Source of the DNA: CAYRVX01 sp964642165
Lineage (GTDB): Bacteria; Planctomycetota; Phycisphaerae; SM23-33
Reading direction: 5' to 3'
Length of the DNA stretch: 30,161 nt
Assembly (NCBI GenBank): GCA_964642165.1
Contig: CAZXOC010000060.1
Location: 1 to 30,161 of the forward strand
Shown: positions 24,801-30,161 of the stretch, one piece after another
Position numbering within the stretch: position 1 is the first letter of the stretch
Layout of the letters: every line of letters begins with the position of its first letter
Made by a program: the position numbers and the translations under genes
The notes under the pieces: generated by a model
The model's input: only the letters and a program-made list of their open reading frames with translations
Database searches by the model: none
What the model was told of the DNA's origin: nothing

Positions 24801-25127
24801 GGTCAGCACCTGACCGTCGGCGACGGCCTCGACGATGCGCACCATTCCCTCCGGGTCGACGGAGGGATAGAACGTCCGCCCGGGCTCGACGAGCACCGAC
24901 GGCTCCATCTGGCAGAAGCCGTGGCAGCCGGTGATCCGAAGCCGGACGCGATCGCCCAGCCCCCGGGCGAGGATCTCCCGCTTCGCCGCGCGAATGAGGT
25001 CTCCGGCGCCGCTGGCCTGCCCGCACGTACCGGCGGGGATGACAACGATCGGGAGGCCCGCGTCGGCGCCGGCCTGGAGGCGAGTCCGAAGCGCCCTCAG
25101 TTCATCGATCGACTTCAACCTCTGCAT
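21882..25127 (-). CDS. Thioredoxin-like ferredoxin / NuoF / GltD triple-fusion flavoprotein
   Basis: The 1081-residue protein joins three modules. Residues about 20-120 are a thioredoxin-like [2Fe-2S] domain (GTCGQASGA and GCHGFC). Residues about 140-540 are NuoF/HydB: FMN loop GRGGGGFPTG (about 184-193), NAD region GEETALIRSIEG (about 305-316) and 4Fe-4S motif ESCGKCFTC (about 472-480). Residues about 545-1030 are GltD/NfnB-like: a cysteine-rich cluster domain, FAD motif GAGPAG (about 656-661), NAD(P) motif GGGNSA (about 790-795) and the end motif AGGDLVTGP. The C-terminus has CLRC. Two nucleotide-binding flavin centres in one chain could exchange electrons between NADH and NADPH, as in Nfn or Stn transhydrogenases. 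It lies between NuoE-like and HoxU-like genes. The fusion order differs from that described for Stn, where the NfnB-like part follows the HydA-like ferredoxin part. Confidence 0.9.
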   Translation of the reverse strand: MQRLKSIDELRALRTRLQAGADAGLPIVVIPAGTCGQASGAGDLIRAAKREILARGLGDRVRLRITGCHGFCQMEPSVLVEPGRTFYPSVDPEGMVRIVEAVADGQVLTDLLLRDPETGEAVGKQEEIPFFRKQLRSTLAWNEKVDPIRIYHYIEAGGYEALAKVLERGSSEWVVRQVKESGLRGRGGGGFPTGRKWQMLAEQPGGRGKFLVCNADEGDPGAYMDRSLLEGNPQSIIEGMLIGAYGTGATEGIVYVRDEYPLAIKHLRIALAQARQFGLLGEDILAAGFSFDIHIVQGAGAFVCGEETALIRSIEGKPGEPRQRPPYPIEKGIDGKPTAINNVETWANIPVIFRQGAEAFARIGTKGNSGTKIFSLVGKIKNTGLVEVPMGMTIREIVYDIGGGPVGKARIKAVQTGGPSGGCIPAGMFDLPIDYDSLAEAGSIMGSGGMIVMDENTCMVDVAKYFMNFLKDESCGKCFTCRKGTQRMHEILDDVSKGLAAPEQLDLLEELALVVKDTTMCGLGQTASNPVLSTLRYFRDEYERHVVDRRCDAFVCTDLVGASCQAACPLDTEAWRYVALIEAGRYEDAYQVIREANPLPSICARVCDRKCERRCQLGTSGDEPVAIRALKRFVTDRVSPSAYKPPKAAAAGPRAGKVAVVGAGPAGLGAAHYLSLLGHEVTILEAETEPGGMLLSCIPAYRLPRSIVRQEVDSLLDHDRIALRCGTMLGRDIALDDLFADGFRAVFLAMGASKSWMLDLPGEDLAGAYSSMQFLKAFNLRGEELAGGHVAVIGGGNSAVDAARVAIRQENVQSVSLLYRRTDREMPAYAEEVEAAIEEGIQLETLVSPVKIRYMADALREGIRVETMVEPVRIYSQAGRLVGIECIRNRLGEVDASGRRRPVPIAGSEFSISLNTLIVAIGERPDSDALAPMGLDVDRGGRVVADPRTLATSRDGVFAGGDLVTGPNTVAEAIAAGKRAASAIDRYLRGEPPLAAPKVRLPEAFLEPAEVDDDEREHAVRAEPATLPVESRRKNFAEVEMALTAEQAHAEARRCLRCDLAFTQPPEAREGACAGAEERSG

Positions 25128-25179
25128 GGAAGCTTCCCGTTTGCTCAGGTGGTTCGCCCGGCCGCGCAGGTCGTGGACT

Positions 25180-26079
25180 CTACGCGTTCACGCCGTCCAG
25201 GTCCAGCCGGTGCCCGGGGCACCCGCGCCGTGTGCATACATGGACCATCCCGCCGCGGCGGACGATCATCGGAGCCATCGGCCCGCCGCACTCGGCACAG
25301 CGTGACAGACCCACCAACTCGCCGTGGCAGCGCGGGCAGAAGAACCGGCACGCGGCACCGGGGGGGACCTCTGCCCCGCAGACGCTGTCGGGGCTGCCAT
25401 AGAGCGAAGAGAGATTCACCGGGGCGAAGCGGGTGCCGAAGCCAACCGTTACCCGAATGGACGGGCGGCCGTCCACCAGCGTGGCGGAGTCCATCAGGCT
25501 GTGATTGCACCGTGGGCAGTTGACCTCCAGCCGAAGCGCCCCGTCGCCGCGGTCGAGTCCCACTTCGTCCAGCCCGCGCCGAGCCCGATCCAGGATGTCG
25601 GCCACGCCGGACTTCCTCACGTTGCGAAAGTAGTGCCCATCCACCACGACGATCGGGCCCAGAGCGCATGCGCCGAGGCAGTTGACGGTCTCCAGTGTGA
25701 ACTGGCGGTCCTCGGTCGTCTCGCCGGGACGGACGCCAAGCTGGCGCTCGAGCTCCTCCACGACCCTCGGCGCGCCGCGGACGTGGCACGCCGTGCCCAG
25801 GCACGCCGAGATGACGTGCTTGCCCCGCGGCTTCAGACTGAAGGAGCGATAGAAGGTCGCCAGGGCGTAGATGTCCACCAGGGAGCGCCCGGTCTCTTCG
25901 GCCACCGTCCGCAGCGCCCGCTCCGGCAGGTGCCCGTGCCGTGCCTGGATGTCCTGGAGCACGGCGATGACCTCGCCCCTCTCGCCGCGGTGGGTCGCGG
26001 CGATCTCGCGGATCCCGTCGAGACCGGGCTCGTCGGGTTCGGGCGTGCCCGGCGGCGGCGTTGGTGCGGCGCGGGTCAT
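25180..26079 (-). CDS. NuoE/HydC-like [2Fe-2S] subunit with C-terminal zinc-ribbon-like extension
   Basis: Residues about 20-175 are a NuoE/HydC thioredoxin-like subunit with cluster ligands C93, C98, C134 and C138 (SACLGTAC, NCLGAC). In complex I and Hyd-type enzymes this subunit sits beside NuoF and holds a [2Fe-2S] cluster near FMN. The protein is 299 residues, about 130 longer than usual. The extension has cysteine pairs C188/C191, C248/C251 and C261/C264, plus C234, C244, C282 and C287, as in zinc ribbons or rubredoxin-like knuckles; it does not look like a known cluster motif. The start at 26079 lies one base after the stop of the Cys-rich gene (TGA-G-ATG), so they are coupled. The NuoF fusion follows 52 bp downstream. 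Confidence 0.88.
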   Translation of the reverse strand: MTRAAPTPPPGTPEPDEPGLDGIREIAATHRGERGEVIAVLQDIQARHGHLPERALRTVAEETGRSLVDIYALATFYRSFSLKPRGKHVISACLGTACHVRGAPRVVEELERQLGVRPGETTEDRQFTLETVNCLGACALGPIVVVDGHYFRNVRKSGVADILDRARRGLDEVGLDRGDGALRLEVNCPRCNHSLMDSATLVDGRPSIRVTVGFGTRFAPVNLSSLYGSPDSVCGAEVPPGAACRFFCPRCHGELVGLSRCAECGGPMAPMIVRRGGMVHVCTRRGCPGHRLDLDGVNA

Positions 26080-26080
26080 C

Positions 26081-26413
26081 TCAGCGGTACTCCTCGCAGT
26101 GCCAGACGCCGCCTTCCGGCTTGGGTAGAGAGCACTGGTCCCGGTACTCGCAGTTCATGCAGAGCCCCTTGTAGTCGCCGGCATCCGCGGGGTCCGCCGG
26201 GCGACGGGACGTCGGGGCCGCGGCGGCGGCGGCGCCGGCGGCCTCGAACATCTCGCAGAAGAAGATGGGCTGCTCGGGCGTGCTGCGGTGGCCGCAGGCC
26301 TCCGTGTGGCTGCACGTCGAGCACAGGTCGCGGTAGGGTCTGGTCGCCAACGGGCTTGCGGTGGAATTCCGCCAGACGTCCGTCGCGTCGGGAGCGGGGT
26401 GCTTGCTCGCCAT
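26081..26413 (-). CDS. Small protein with duplicated Cys4 motif, first gene of the redox operon
   Basis: The 110-residue protein contains two copies of a motif C-x2-C-x5-C-x11/12-C: C31, C34, C40, C53 and C85, C88, C94, C106. Each copy ends in a similar aromatic-Cys-Glu pattern (FFCEMF, WHCEEYR). Between them is an Ala/Pro-rich linker. Each motif could bind one zinc ion or iron-sulfur cluster. A perfect AAGGAGG precedes the ATG at 26413. It is the first gene after the sigma54-type promoter and is coupled to NuoE. I have no named family; a role as a small electron carrier, assembly factor or redox switch of the complex is inferred from position only. Confidence 0.8.
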   Translation of the reverse strand: MASKHPAPDATDVWRNSTASPLATRPYRDLCSTCSHTEACGHRSTPEQPIFFCEMFEAAGAAAAAAPTSRRPADPADAGDYKGLCMNCEYRDQCSLPKPEGGVWHCEEYR

Positions 26414-26492
26414 CGTCTCGCCTCCTTGTCTGAGGCCCCGGGCCTCCGCATGGGTGGCCGGGCGGGGAGGTCATCGTCCGCAGCGCGGGGAC

Positions 26493-26508
26493 AGCAAGCC
26501 GCATGCCA
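26493..26508 (-). promoter_or_regulatory. Sigma54 (RpoN) promoter of the redox operon
   Basis: On the minus strand the sequence TGGCATGCGGCTTGCT matches the consensus TGGCACG-N4-TTGCW with one mismatch. The invariant GG (26507-26506) and GC (26495-26494) are exactly 10 bases apart. Transcription would begin near 26482, giving a leader of about 69 bases to the ATG at 26413. The NtrC-type activator gene directly upstream, with an intact GAFTGA loop, supports this. Confidence 0.75.
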
Positions 26509-26556
26509 CCGGCCGCAGGCGGGCCGGACGGGCAGGTGGCCGCTCGGCGCAAGAGC

Positions 26557-26588
26557 TTCCCAGCCCGCAGTTAACAACGAGCAGGGAA
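26557..26588 (-). promoter_or_regulatory. Possible activator-binding inverted repeat
   Basis: gcttcccagc and gcagggaacc form an imperfect inverted repeat around TTCCC (26557-26561) and GGGAA (26584-26588), about 75-106 bp upstream of the predicted sigma54 start, a usual position for NtrC-family binding sites. No second copy confirms it. Confidence 0.25.
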
Positions 26589-26662
26589 CCCGGGGCGCTG
26601 CCCCGTGAGAGGACAAGGCGACTGGCGTGCAGCGGCGCGCCCAGGCGGGGAGTTCCGCATCG

Positions 26663-26681
26663 CCGGGGAGAAGTTCCCCGG
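26663..26681 (-). terminator. Hairpin after the response-regulator gene
   Basis: ccgggga (26663-26669) and tccccgg (26675-26681) are a perfect 7-bp inverted repeat with a 5-base spacer, starting 11 bases past the regulator stop. It may end the two-component transcript. It could also be an upstream activator site for the sigma54 promoter, lying about 180-200 bp from it. No T-run is present. Confidence 0.45.
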
Positions 26682-26692
26682 CCGGGGCGCCG

Positions 26693-28051
26693 TCAGGGCT
26701 CGGGCGGGCCCGCCGCCTTCCGGACCTTCTCGCGGAGGGTCTTGCGGTCGATGTGGAGGATCTCGGCGGCCCGGGTCTTGTTGCCCCCCACGCTGGCCAG
26801 GACGTTGCGGATGTACTCGGCCTCGACCTGGGCCAGCGGGCGGGTGAGGTCCGGCTCGCCGGCCGCCGAGAAGCGAAGCGGTGCCGGCAGGTCCGGCACC
26901 TCGATAACGTCGCTGTCCGTCATGACCACGAGCCGGTGGATGACGTTCTCCAGCTCCCGCACGTTGCCCGGCCAGTGGTAGCTGTTCGTCAGCACGTGCA
27001 GGGCCTCTTCCGAGAAGCGCGGCGCCGCCCGGCCGCTCTCCTTGGCGTACTTTCCCGCGAAGTGGTGGGCCAGCAGCACGAGGTCGTCGCCGCGCTCCCG
27101 CAGGGCCGGCAGCTCGATGGTGATCACGTTCAGGCGGAAGTACAGGTCCTCCCGGAACAGGCCCTTGCGGACCAGGTCCGGCAGCGACTTGTTCGTCGAG
27201 GCCAGCACGCGGGCGTCGACCTGCCGCCCGCGGTTCGCGCCGACCATGTAGACCTCCTTGTCCTGCAGCACGCGCAGGAGCTTGACCTGCATGCCCAGGC
27301 TCGTCTCGCTGATCTCGTCGAGGAAGATGGTCCCGCCGTCGGCGGTCTGGAAGAACCCCGCGCGGGACTCGTCGGCGCCGGTGAACGCGCCCTTGACGTA
27401 GCCGAACAGCTCGCTCTCCAGCAGCCCCTCCGGGATGCCGCCGCAGTTGACCGGCACGAACGCCGCGGACGACCGCCGGCTGCTGTAATGGATGGCGCGC
27501 GCGACGAGCTCCTTGCCCGTGCCGCTCTCGCCCGTGATGAGCACCGTCGCCGACGCCGACGCCGCCTTGCTGACGGCCTTGAAGACCTCCAGCATCGGCG
27601 CGGAGTCGCCCACGAGCCCGTAGGGGCGGACGGGCGGCGACGAGGTGGCGGTCCGCCCGAGGCGGCGCACGCGCATCTTCTCGATGGCGCGCCGCACCGC
27701 CGCGAGCAGCTCCTCGTCGGTGAACGGCTTCGGCAGGTACTCCTCCGCCCCCATCTTGACCGCCTCGACGGCGCCCTCGATCGACGGGTAGCCCGTGATC
27801 ATGATCACTTCCGTGTCCTTGAGGTTCTCCCGCACGTGCCGCACCAGGTCGATGCCGCTGACCTTCGGCATCTTCCAGTCCGTGATGACCAGGTCGATCG
27901 CCGTGCTCTCCGTGACCCGGATCGCCTCGCGCACCCCCGACGCGGTGTAGACCGTGTAGCCCTCGGCGGTGAGGTTCCGCTGAAGGACTTCCACCGTGTT
28001 CGGCACGTCGTCCACCACGAGGATCGACGCCGCTTCACGTACTGAGGTCAT
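26693..28051 (-). CDS. NtrC-family sigma54-dependent response regulator
   Basis: The 452-residue protein has a receiver domain (1-120; phosphate acceptor D58 in VITDWKMP, K108 in PKPF), a AAA+ domain with Walker A GESGTGKE (174-181), the sigma54-contacting GAFTGA (221-226) and Walker B GTIFLDE (240-246), and a C-terminal Fis-type helix-turn-helix (NKTRAAEILHIDRKTLREKV). Length and order are standard for NtrC/ZraR/AtoC-type activators. Its start overlaps the end of the histidine kinase gene by 17 bp, so the two are a coupled pair. The sigma54-type promoter 185 bp past its stop, driving the redox operon on the same strand, is the likely target. The signal sensed is unknown. Confidence 0.93.
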   Translation of the reverse strand: MTSVREAASILVVDDVPNTVEVLQRNLTAEGYTVYTASGVREAIRVTESTAIDLVITDWKMPKVSGIDLVRHVRENLKDTEVIMITGYPSIEGAVEAVKMGAEEYLPKPFTDEELLAAVRRAIEKMRVRRLGRTATSSPPVRPYGLVGDSAPMLEVFKAVSKAASASATVLITGESGTGKELVARAIHYSSRRSSAAFVPVNCGGIPEGLLESELFGYVKGAFTGADESRAGFFQTADGGTIFLDEISETSLGMQVKLLRVLQDKEVYMVGANRGRQVDARVLASTNKSLPDLVRKGLFREDLYFRLNVITIELPALRERGDDLVLLAHHFAGKYAKESGRAAPRFSEEALHVLTNSYHWPGNVRELENVIHRLVVMTDSDVIEVPDLPAPLRFSAAGEPDLTRPLAQVEAEYIRNVLASVGGNKTRAAEILHIDRKTLREKVRKAAGPPEP

Positions 28052-29180
28052 CCGTCCGGTCTCCCCTGCTCTCTTCGGCGGCCACCGGAAGCTCGATCTC
28101 GAACCGGGCGCCCTGGCCCGGCGCGCTGTCGGCGCGAATCGTCCCGCCGTGCAGCGTCACGATGCCGTGCACCACCGGCAGGCCCAGGCCCGTCCCTTCG
28201 TCCACGTCCTTCGTCGTGAAGAACGGCAGGAAGATCTCCTTCAGCACGTCCTGGCTCATGCCGATGCCGTTGTCCTCGACGAGCAGCCCGACGCGATCGC
28301 CCCGGCGGCACGTCGTGACGGTCAGCCGCCCGCCTGCCGGCATGGCGTGGATCGCGTTGACCACCAGGTTCACGAAGACCTGGCGGAGCTGCGAGGCGTC
28401 CGCCGTGATCTCGGGCAGCTCCGCCGACAGCCGCCGTTCCACCGCGATGCCGTTCCGCCCGCACCGCGCCCCCAGCAGCGACAGCCCCTCCTCCACCACC
28501 CGGTTCAGGTCCACCGCCGTCTTCTGCGGCGGCATCTGACGAGAGAACAGCATCAGGTTGTTGATGATCTGCCGGGCGTGCAGCGACGTGGCCACGATCT
28601 TGTCCAGGTCCCGAACCACCTGCCGCGGCAGCCCCGCCTGCTTCCGCGCGAGCTGGGCGAAGCCCAGGACGTTGCCCAGCGGCTCGTTCAGCTCGTGCGC
28701 CACGCCCGCCGCGAGCTGACCGATCGTCGCCAGCCGGTCGGCGTGACGCAGCTGCTCCAGCAGGCGGAACTTCTCCTCGTCGGCCTGACGCCGCTCGATG
28801 ATCAACGCGACGTGGCGGGCGACCGCGTCGATCAGGCTCCGCTCCTCCTTCAGGAACGGGCCCTCATCCACGTCGGGCCTGTGCTGGGTGTACACGACGT
28901 CGATGCGCCCGCGACGCCGACCGTTCACCACGATCGGTGCGGACTGCACCTGGCCGCCCTCCTTGAAGTTGGCGGTGACGTGCGCCCGGCCGTCGAAGGC
29001 GATCCGCCCAGCGGCGATCTCCGGGTACTGCCACGCCGCGGGCAGCAGCTCGGCCGTGCCCTGGAGGACCTCTTGCAGCGTGATGCCCGGCCGCTCGGCG
29101 AGCTGCGCCAGGCGGTAGAGGCAGGTGAGCTCCTTCACCCGCTCGCGGAGGGCCGCGTACTGTGCCTGTTCCTCGGTCAT
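28035..29180 (-). CDS. Sensor histidine kinase, partner of the NtrC-type regulator
   Basis: The 381-residue kinase has no membrane segment, so it is probably a cytoplasmic sensor. Residues 1-130 look like a GAF-type sensor domain. The H-box is GVAHELNEPLGN (H162); the N-box is QVFVNLVVNAIHAM, followed by G1 VEDNGIGM, F-box FLPFFTTKD and G2 GTGLGLPV. The ATG at 29180 is preferred over a GTG at 29228 because GGAGG lies 9 bases upstream and because the promoter at 29235-29263 would begin transcription near 29228. It overlaps the regulator gene by 17 bp. A cytoplasmic GAF-type sensor next to a redox operon suggests it senses an internal redox, nucleotide or nitrogen signal; no cysteine cluster is visible in the sensor part. 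Confidence 0.92.
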   Translation of the reverse strand: MTEEQAQYAALRERVKELTCLYRLAQLAERPGITLQEVLQGTAELLPAAWQYPEIAAGRIAFDGRAHVTANFKEGGQVQSAPIVVNGRRRGRIDVVYTQHRPDVDEGPFLKEERSLIDAVARHVALIIERRQADEEKFRLLEQLRHADRLATIGQLAAGVAHELNEPLGNVLGFAQLARKQAGLPRQVVRDLDKIVATSLHARQIINNLMLFSRQMPPQKTAVDLNRVVEEGLSLLGARCGRNGIAVERRLSAELPEITADASQLRQVFVNLVVNAIHAMPAGGRLTVTTCRRGDRVGLLVEDNGIGMSQDVLKEIFLPFFTTKDVDEGTGLGLPVVHGIVTLHGGTIRADSAPGQGARFEIELPVAAEESRGDRTDDLST

Positions 29181-29234
29181 GCCGCCCTGCCTCCGGCCCG
29201 GGCCCCCCTGCCGCTGGGCCCGCGCCACGGCAGG

Positions 29235-29263
29235 ATACTAGACGATTCCGCCTCGAAGGTCAC
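29235..29263 (-). promoter_or_regulatory. Promoter of the two-component operon
   Basis: On the minus strand TAGTAT (29240-29235) has GTGACC (29263-29258) 17 bases upstream. The -10 is good and the -35 only partial. Expected start near 29228, 48 bases before the kinase ATG. Confidence 0.45.
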
Positions 29264-29450
29264 GGCCTTGCTCGCCCGCCTTCGCCGCCGCCCCGCCTGC
29301 GCGCGCGTCGCCCCAGCCCGCCCGGGCGGCACGTCCCGACGCCGGAGGCGTTCCGCCGGGCCAGGCGCCAGCGGCCCGGGCGGCGCGAGGCGGCAATTCG
29401 CATGTCTCGTCGGGCAATTCGATGGCGTCGAGGCCGGCAACGTGCCGTGA

Positions 29451-29480
29451 TTGTGTCAACTTTTTAGCCCAGTGACACAA
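29451..29480. repeat. Inverted repeat TTGTGTCA / TGACACAA
   Basis: TTGTGTCA (29451-29458) and TGACACAA (29473-29480) form a perfect 8-bp inverted repeat with a 14-base spacer. TTGTGTCA occurs again at 29633-29640 at the edge of the 31-bp repeat, and the related TAACACAA occurs at 49-56. It could be an operator or a mobile-element end. Confidence 0.7.
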
Positions 29481-29607
29481 ACAGATATTCGACGGATAGG
29501 ACGGATGGGACATATGTTAAATTGCCCGCTTACTTGGGGATTTCCGGAGCTTCGGACAATCAGCCCCGCCATCCGGAATTCCCACTCCGCCTGCGGAATC
29601 CCCCGGC

Positions 29608-29638
29608 CGAAACGGCCATAAGTCTTGATTGATTGTGT
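29608..29638 (-). repeat. 31-bp repeat, copy 2 (inverted relative to 51-81)
   Basis: Exact reverse complement of 51-81. Here the repeat also overlaps a small hairpin, ggccg-aaa-cggcc (29605-29617), which copy 1 lacks because its flank differs, and it abuts TTGTGTCA (29633-29640). Confidence 0.9.
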
Positions 29639-29652
29639 CAGAACTGTCCACT

Positions 29653-29680
29653 ATATCAGGCTACCCGAGGCCCCTGATAT
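29653..29680. other. 8-bp hairpin
   Basis: atatcagg (29653-29660) and cctgatat (29673-29680) pair perfectly around a 12-base loop. Unlike the other hairpins it is AT-rich, so it stands out in this genome. Function unknown; an operator or a recombination site is possible. Confidence 0.6.
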
Positions 29681-29783
29681 CCGCAAGCCTTTGATTACCA
29701 AGTACTTCCTCTGCCCAGTCTTGGGGGCACTCAGCCCGGCGTCCCATCCCGTTGTTCACGGGCTCCGCCTGTGAGAGAGACCG

Positions 29784-29816
29784 GCCGCTACCCGGCGCTC
29801 CTATAGCGCCTGCGGC
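29784..29816. other. Two-part stem-loop
   Basis: An outer 5-bp stem (gccgc 29784-29788, gcggc 29812-29816) encloses an asymmetric internal loop and an inner 6-bp stem (ggcgct 29794-29799, agcgcc 29805-29810) with a 5-base loop. It follows a smaller hairpin (29748-29762). Together these suggest folded RNA. Confidence 0.5.
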
Positions 29817-29950
29817 TATCTCTTCGCAGAACGGGCGTGCCGCTCGATCGATGAGTTCTCCCGCTGCTCTGCTGCTTGCCCGCTCGCCCCCGGTGGATGG
29901 CGGCACACGCACGGGCTACGCGATCGGGCGGAGTTTTCTGGGCCCAAGGC

Positions 29951-29978
29951 TTGCCAATTCCCGTATTCGCTGTAGGAT
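29951..29978 (+). promoter_or_regulatory. Possible promoter of the gene at 30109
   Basis: TTGCCA (29951-29956), 16 bases, TAGGAT (29973-29978). It would start near 29985 and leave a leader of about 125 bases that includes the gccgaaggcggcgcc element (30072-30086). Confidence 0.45.
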
Positions 29979-30108
29979 AACGAGGTCAGGTGACGCACAC
30001 AGGCGGGCACGGACGACGGGCGACGGAGCCCCTCGCCTTCGCGCGGTCAGGATGTGTCCGTCTCCCGTCGGGCCGAAGGCGGCGCCCCCACATTGGGAGG
30101 ATCACGTC

Positions 30109-30161
30109 ATGTTCTGCTGGGGCAAGCACCGGAGCTCGGATCGGCCGCTTCTTGAGCAACT
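30109..30161 (+). CDS. Start of an unidentified gene, cut by the window end
   Basis: An ATG at 30109 follows GGGAGG (30095-30100) at 8-base spacing. The open frame codes MFCWGKHRSSDRPLLEQ and continues beyond the window. Too short to identify. Confidence 0.55.
   Translation, partial: MFCWGKHRSSDRPLLEQ

Larger units (their letters stand above)
29241..30108. other. Long non-coding region, lower GC in parts
   Basis: About 870 bases without a supportable gene. The open frames here (for example minus 29661-29912) have no recognisable product or ribosome site. Part of it (29450-29720) is far more AT-rich than the genes. It holds inverted TTGTGTCA motifs, the second copy of the 31-bp repeat, several hairpins (29605-29617, 29653-29680, 29748-29762, 29784-29816) and a promoter-like sequence at 29951-29978. 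A decayed mobile element or a structured RNA are both possible. Confidence 0.6.

Noticed and set aside
21205..25127. [FeFe] or [NiFe] hydrogenase operon
   Set aside because: NuoE/NuoF/HoxU-like genes are present, but no H-cluster or nickel-site motif and no maturation gene is seen.
21981..25523. Long plus-strand open frame of 1180 codons
   Set aside because: Antisense to the NuoF-GltD fusion; long shadow frames are expected in such GC-rich coding DNA.
29661..29912. 83-codon minus-strand frame as a gene or transposase remnant
   Set aside because: No ribosome site and no similarity that I recognise; it overlaps several hairpins.
1..30161. tRNA or rRNA genes
   Set aside because: No T-loop or acceptor-stem pattern and no rRNA core sequence were found on either strand by eye.

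Overview
High-GC bacterial chromosome (roughly 68-70% by eye) with tightly packed genes, ATGA/TGATG overlaps, recognisable Shine-Dalgarno sites and sigma70-type promoters. The gene mix (EF-hand-rich exported proteins, a GCS2-type ligase beside a class I amidotransferase-like hydrolase, a CPSF-like beta-CASP nuclease, a NuoF-GltD fusion, NtrC-type regulation) suggests an anaerobic or facultative Planctomycetota-like bacterium. This lineage call is an inference; no rRNA or marker gene is present.

Layout. 1-705: non-coding, with one copy of a 31-bp repeat. 706-4423 (+): an unrecognised 547-aa protein, a GCS2-family glutamate-amine/cysteine ligase and a peptidase C26 gamma-glutamyl hydrolase, probably making and breaking a gamma-glutamyl amide. 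4578-6314 (+): exported protein with ten EF-hand loops. 6500-7906 (+): beta-CASP metallo-beta-lactamase RNase. 8055-10232 (+): large membrane protein with one EF-hand loop. 10303-13755 (-): solitary type IIG restriction-modification enzyme of lower GC, probably acquired. 14045-15301 (-): agmatine deiminase/peptidyl-arginine deiminase family protein with an N-terminal anchor.

15633-19538 (+) is the most striking locus. Three overlapping genes encode (1) a DUF2207-like membrane protein whose cytoplasmic C-terminus is eight tandem His-x-Ala-Cys units, (2) a radical SAM/SPASM enzyme with an N-terminal PqqD-like recognition domain, and (3) an unknown membrane protein. It reads as a peptide-modification system whose substrate is the tail of a membrane protein.

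19594-26413 (-) is a five-gene redox operon: a duplicated Cys4-motif protein, a NuoE-like subunit with a zinc-ribbon-like extension, a thioredoxin-like/NuoF/GltD fusion, a HoxU/NuoG-N-like ferredoxin subunit and an FMN glutamate-synthase-like protein. The modules match those of Nfn/Stn/Hyd flavin-based complexes, joined differently. Upstream is a close match to a sigma54 promoter (26493-26508), then an NtrC-type regulator and its histidine kinase (26693-29180), which probably control the operon.

29181-30108: lower-GC non-coding DNA holding the inverted copy of the 31-bp repeat, TTGTGTCA motifs and several hairpins. A new CDS begins at 30109 and runs off the window.
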